Shown here piece after piece: positions 62,049 to 64,000 of a stretch of 64,000 nt of DNA. This stretch comes from Sinanaerobacter chloroacetimidivorans. Lineage in GTDB: Bacteria; Bacillota; Clostridia; Peptostreptococcales; Anaerovoracaceae. A program made the position numbers and the translations under genes. The DNA is taken from the NCBI RefSeq assembly GCF_018128545.1, contig NZ_JAGSND010000004.1, positions 206,900-270,899 on the forward strand, written 5' to 3'. The first letter of the stretch is position 1; every line of letters starts with the position of its first letter. The notes below the pieces were generated by a model. It searched no databases. It was not told the DNA's origin and was given only the letters and a program-made list of their open reading frames with translations.

Positions 62049-63275
62049 ATGGAACAAAATAATTCAAAGCTATGTGGAATCATTCTAACCGCAGGACTTT
62101 CCTCAAGGATGGGAAGCTTCAAACCTCTGCTGCCCATCGGAAGGAAATCTGCCTTGGAGCATGTGGCGGATACGGTAAGGGAAGCCGGAATTTCCCGCAT
62201 CATAGCAGTGACAGGATATCAAAAAGAGCAGTTAGAACCGCTATTGTTGTTGAAACAAATAACCGCTGTCTATAATGACCGGTTTCGGGAAGGAATGTTC
62301 ACCTCCATACAGAAGGGTATCGAAGCAGCCGGGGAGGATGCGGAAGGTTTCTTTCTTTTTCTTGTGGACTGTCCACTTATACCGTCAGCGGTGGTTACAG
62401 AACTTTTGAGGGAGCATTACAGCCGGCCGGATTGTTTTCTTGTACCCTGCTATCAGGGGAAAAAGGGGCACCCCCTTTATATACCGGCCTGCTACAGGGA
62501 AGAGATCCTCTCCTACCATGGGGAAGGCGGGCTGAAAGCAATTACCTCAAAATATGAGGACAAGCTTATAAAGCTTGAGGTTAAGCAGGAAGCAGTGGTC
62601 TTGGATATGGATACGGAAGAGGGATACCGGGAAGTCCTGGACTTCTATGAAAAGCAGATGCAGAGACCTCAGTCCTTCGATGAAGAAGATCCGAACCGGT
62701 GGAGGAACCTTTTAGGCGATAGGAGACTGTTTCTTGTCCGCCATGGAGAAACACAGCAGCACCGTGAAAAGATACTGCTGGGGCAAAAGGACATTCCTCT
62801 TTCTGAAAAGGGAATGGAACAGGCAAGGCTTGCGGGACAGGAACTTCAAAAGCAGCAGATTCATACAGAACACATTTATGCCAGCGATTTGACAAGGACG
62901 GTACAAACTGCGGAAATCATCGCCGACATCCTCGACAGCAGGATCATCAAGGTGCCGAGCCTCAGAGAGATGTCTCTGGGTGAATGGGATGGCTGCTACA
63001 TCAGCGAAATTAAGGAAAAGTACCCGGAGGAATTTAGAAAAAGAGGAGAAAACCTTTTAACTTATAAATATGGTAACAACAGCGAAAATTTTTATGATCT
63101 TCAGTATCGGGTCTTGAAAGGATTTCAAACGATCTTAGAGTCCGATGAACAAGAAGATATCATCATCGTTGCGCATGCAGGTGTAATCAAAGTGATTGTA
63201 AGCAATCTTTATCATACGGAATTAGAGAAGGAGATACGTGAAAAAATCCCCAATGGTGGTATTACAATGGTGTAA
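62049..63275 (+). CDS. MobA/MocA-like nucleotidyltransferase fused to a histidine phosphatase
   Basis: 408 aa. Residues 1-195: a nucleotidyltransferase (ILTAGLSSRMGSFKPLLPIG, FLVDCPLIPSAVV near 112), closest in context to MocA, the CTP:molybdopterin cytidylyltransferase. Residues 225-408: a phosphoglycerate mutase-type phosphatase (FLVRHGETQQHREKILLGQ, LSEKGMEQARLAG, IVAHAGVIKVIV), with the catalytic RHG and second His motifs. This corresponds to DVU_1551-family NTP transferases linked to Mop clusters, from memory. A fused phosphatase could remove phosphate from a cofactor intermediate. The Mop-type enzyme needs MCD, which MocA makes. Weak RBS (GTAAGGGCGGGAC). Confidence 0.85.
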   Translation: MEQNNSKLCGIILTAGLSSRMGSFKPLLPIGRKSALEHVADTVREAGISRIIAVTGYQKEQLEPLLLLKQITAVYNDRFREGMFTSIQKGIEAAGEDAEGFFLFLVDCPLIPSAVVTELLREHYSRPDCFLVPCYQGKKGHPLYIPACYREEILSYHGEGGLKAITSKYEDKLIKLEVKQEAVVLDMDTEEGYREVLDFYEKQMQRPQSFDEEDPNRWRNLLGDRRLFLVRHGETQQHREKILLGQKDIPLSEKGMEQARLAGQELQKQQIHTEHIYASDLTRTVQTAEIIADILDSRIIKVPSLREMSLGEWDGCYISEIKEKYPEEFRKRGENLLTYKYGNNSENFYDLQYRVLKGFQTILESDEQEDIIIVAHAGVIKVIVSNLYHTELEKEIREKIPNGGITMV

Positions 63276-63334
63276 ACCAAATGGGAACAAGCCAAAAAAC
63301 AATCAATAATGCAATGGAGCAGGAGGTTACAACA

Positions 63335-64000
63335 ATGAAAGAGGTTTCGGTGCAGGATGCGGTGGGCATGGTGCTCGCACACGATTTAACCCAGATTATT
63401 CCGGGCGAATTTAAGGGAAGCAAATTTAAAAAGGGGCATATCATCCAAAGCGAAGATATTGAGATCCTTTTAAGTATGGGAAAACAGCACCTTTACGTAG
63501 TGGATAAGGAAGAAACCGACGTCCATGAAGATGAGGCTGCAGCCCGGATAGCGGAAGCAGCAGCGGGTAGAGGAATCCGTCTGGTGGCTCCCGGGGAAGG
63601 GAAAATAGAGCTGGTGGCGGAATATGACGGGTTGCTGAAGATAAACACTGCCATGCTGGATCAGCTGATTGATCAGGATGAGATTATGTTTGCTTCCATA
63701 CACGAAAATCAATTGGTGCAAGCAGGTCAAAAGGTTGCAGGTACCCGGGTAATTCCGCTCTTTGTAAATGAGAGTGTCGTGAAGGGTGCCGAAAGAGTCT
63801 GTCAGAATGGATCTCTGATTGAGGTGCTGCCGTTAAAGTCTTTAAAGATTGGTCTGGTCACCACCGGGAGCGAAGTGTATTCCGGAAAGATTAAAGACGC
63901 TTTCGGCCCGGTTCTCCAGAAAAAGTTCACCGCTCTTGGCAGTACGGTAGTAAAGCAATTATTCGCAGATGACGATGAGCAAATGATTGCCGACTGCATC
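63335..64000 (+). CDS. MoeA-like molybdopterin-binding protein (cut by window edge)
   Basis: 222 codons open to the window end, so the C-terminus is missing. The N-terminus VQDAVGMVLAHDLTQIIPGEFKG and GHIIQSEDIEILLSMGKQHLYVV matches the molybdopterin-binding MoeA-like family that accompanies molybdenum hydroxylases. The middle includes LKIGLVTTGSEVYSGKIKDAFGP, the start of the MoCF_biosynth fold. AGGAGG lies 8 nt before the ATG at 63335, and the preceding gene ends 59 nt earlier. Third MoeA-type gene in the window; it lacks the N-terminal RxxVDG block of true MoeA. Confidence 0.85.
   Translation, partial: MKEVSVQDAVGMVLAHDLTQIIPGEFKGSKFKKGHIIQSEDIEILLSMGKQHLYVVDKEETDVHEDEAAARIAEAAAGRGIRLVAPGEGKIELVAEYDGLLKINTAMLDQLIDQDEIMFASIHENQLVQAGQKVAGTRVIPLFVNESVVKGAERVCQNGSLIEVLPLKSLKIGLVTTGSEVYSGKIKDAFGPVLQKKFTALGSTVVKQLFADDDEQMIADCI

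Overview
The window looks like the chromosome of a strictly anaerobic, low-to-moderate-GC Clostridia-type Firmicute that ferments amino acids and is unusually invested in molybdenum and tungsten enzymes. The support is the gene content (three aldehyde:ferredoxin oxidoreductases, FabK/FabT-type fatty acid synthesis, M-box control of mgtE, ferredoxin-linked redox modules, strong AGGAGG ribosome binding sites). I cannot name a species; Family XIII/Eubacteriaceae-like lineages are a guess.

Layout. 1-6 kb: the end of leuB, an Orn/Lys/Arg decarboxylase (minus), an IS4-type transposase relic, a frameshifted secreted protein, and mgtE behind an M-box riboswitch. 6-15 kb: two divergent tungsten-enzyme operons. 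The minus operon encodes a four-cluster ferredoxin, AOR, a MoaD-like protein and NuoE/NuoF/HndD-N-like subunits. The plus operon encodes a ferredoxin, AOR and a MoaD-like protein. Each begins with a Moco/Tuco-family riboswitch. 15-21 kb: a sigma-54 activator, an amidohydrolase, an iron alcohol dehydrogenase behind a near-perfect -24/-12 promoter, and an amino acid permease. 21-24 kb: an unknown protein, then a third riboswitch-AOR-MoaD unit. 24-31 kb: fabH-fabK-fabD-fabG-fabF-fabZ, ending in a fused FabT(MarR)-FabK/NMO-like gene, with a FabT-like operator at a consensus promoter. 31-35 kb: a diguanylate cyclase, a DUF1540 protein and an SDR. 35-43 kb: a membrane-anchored molybdopterin oxidoreductase (catalytic, Fe-S and anchor subunits), its chaperone, MobA, a type II NADH dehydrogenase and a LysR regulator.

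43-64 kb is a Mo/W supply and molybdenum hydroxylase island. It holds tupA, tupB-tupC, two MoeA proteins (one fused to a periplasmic-binding-protein-like domain), a MoeB/ThiF protein, and a Mop-type aldehyde oxidoreductase. The Mop gene is followed by a conserved accessory set: an FAD/CCG-domain oxidoreductase, a zinc ribbon, a radical SAM protein, a methyltransferase and a C-GCAxxG-C-C protein. Then come an HTH-TOBE regulator divergent from modABC, a MobA/MocA-like nucleotidyltransferase fused to a histidine phosphatase, and the start of another MoeA-like gene.

How it fits together: oxyanions enter by TupABC and ModABC; MoeA, MoeB and the NTP transferases complete the pterin cofactors; and five Moco-family riboswitches tie enzyme and transporter expression to cofactor status. 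The three AOR copies are a compact form without a GNRA-capped P3. The tupA and Mop copies have a P3 hairpin capped by GAAA. In all three AOR copies the terminator stem reuses the 3' strand of aptamer helix P1, which predicts a genetic ON switch. This paired Mo/W riboswitch set, the Mop accessory cluster and the FabT-FabK fusion are the most interesting items.
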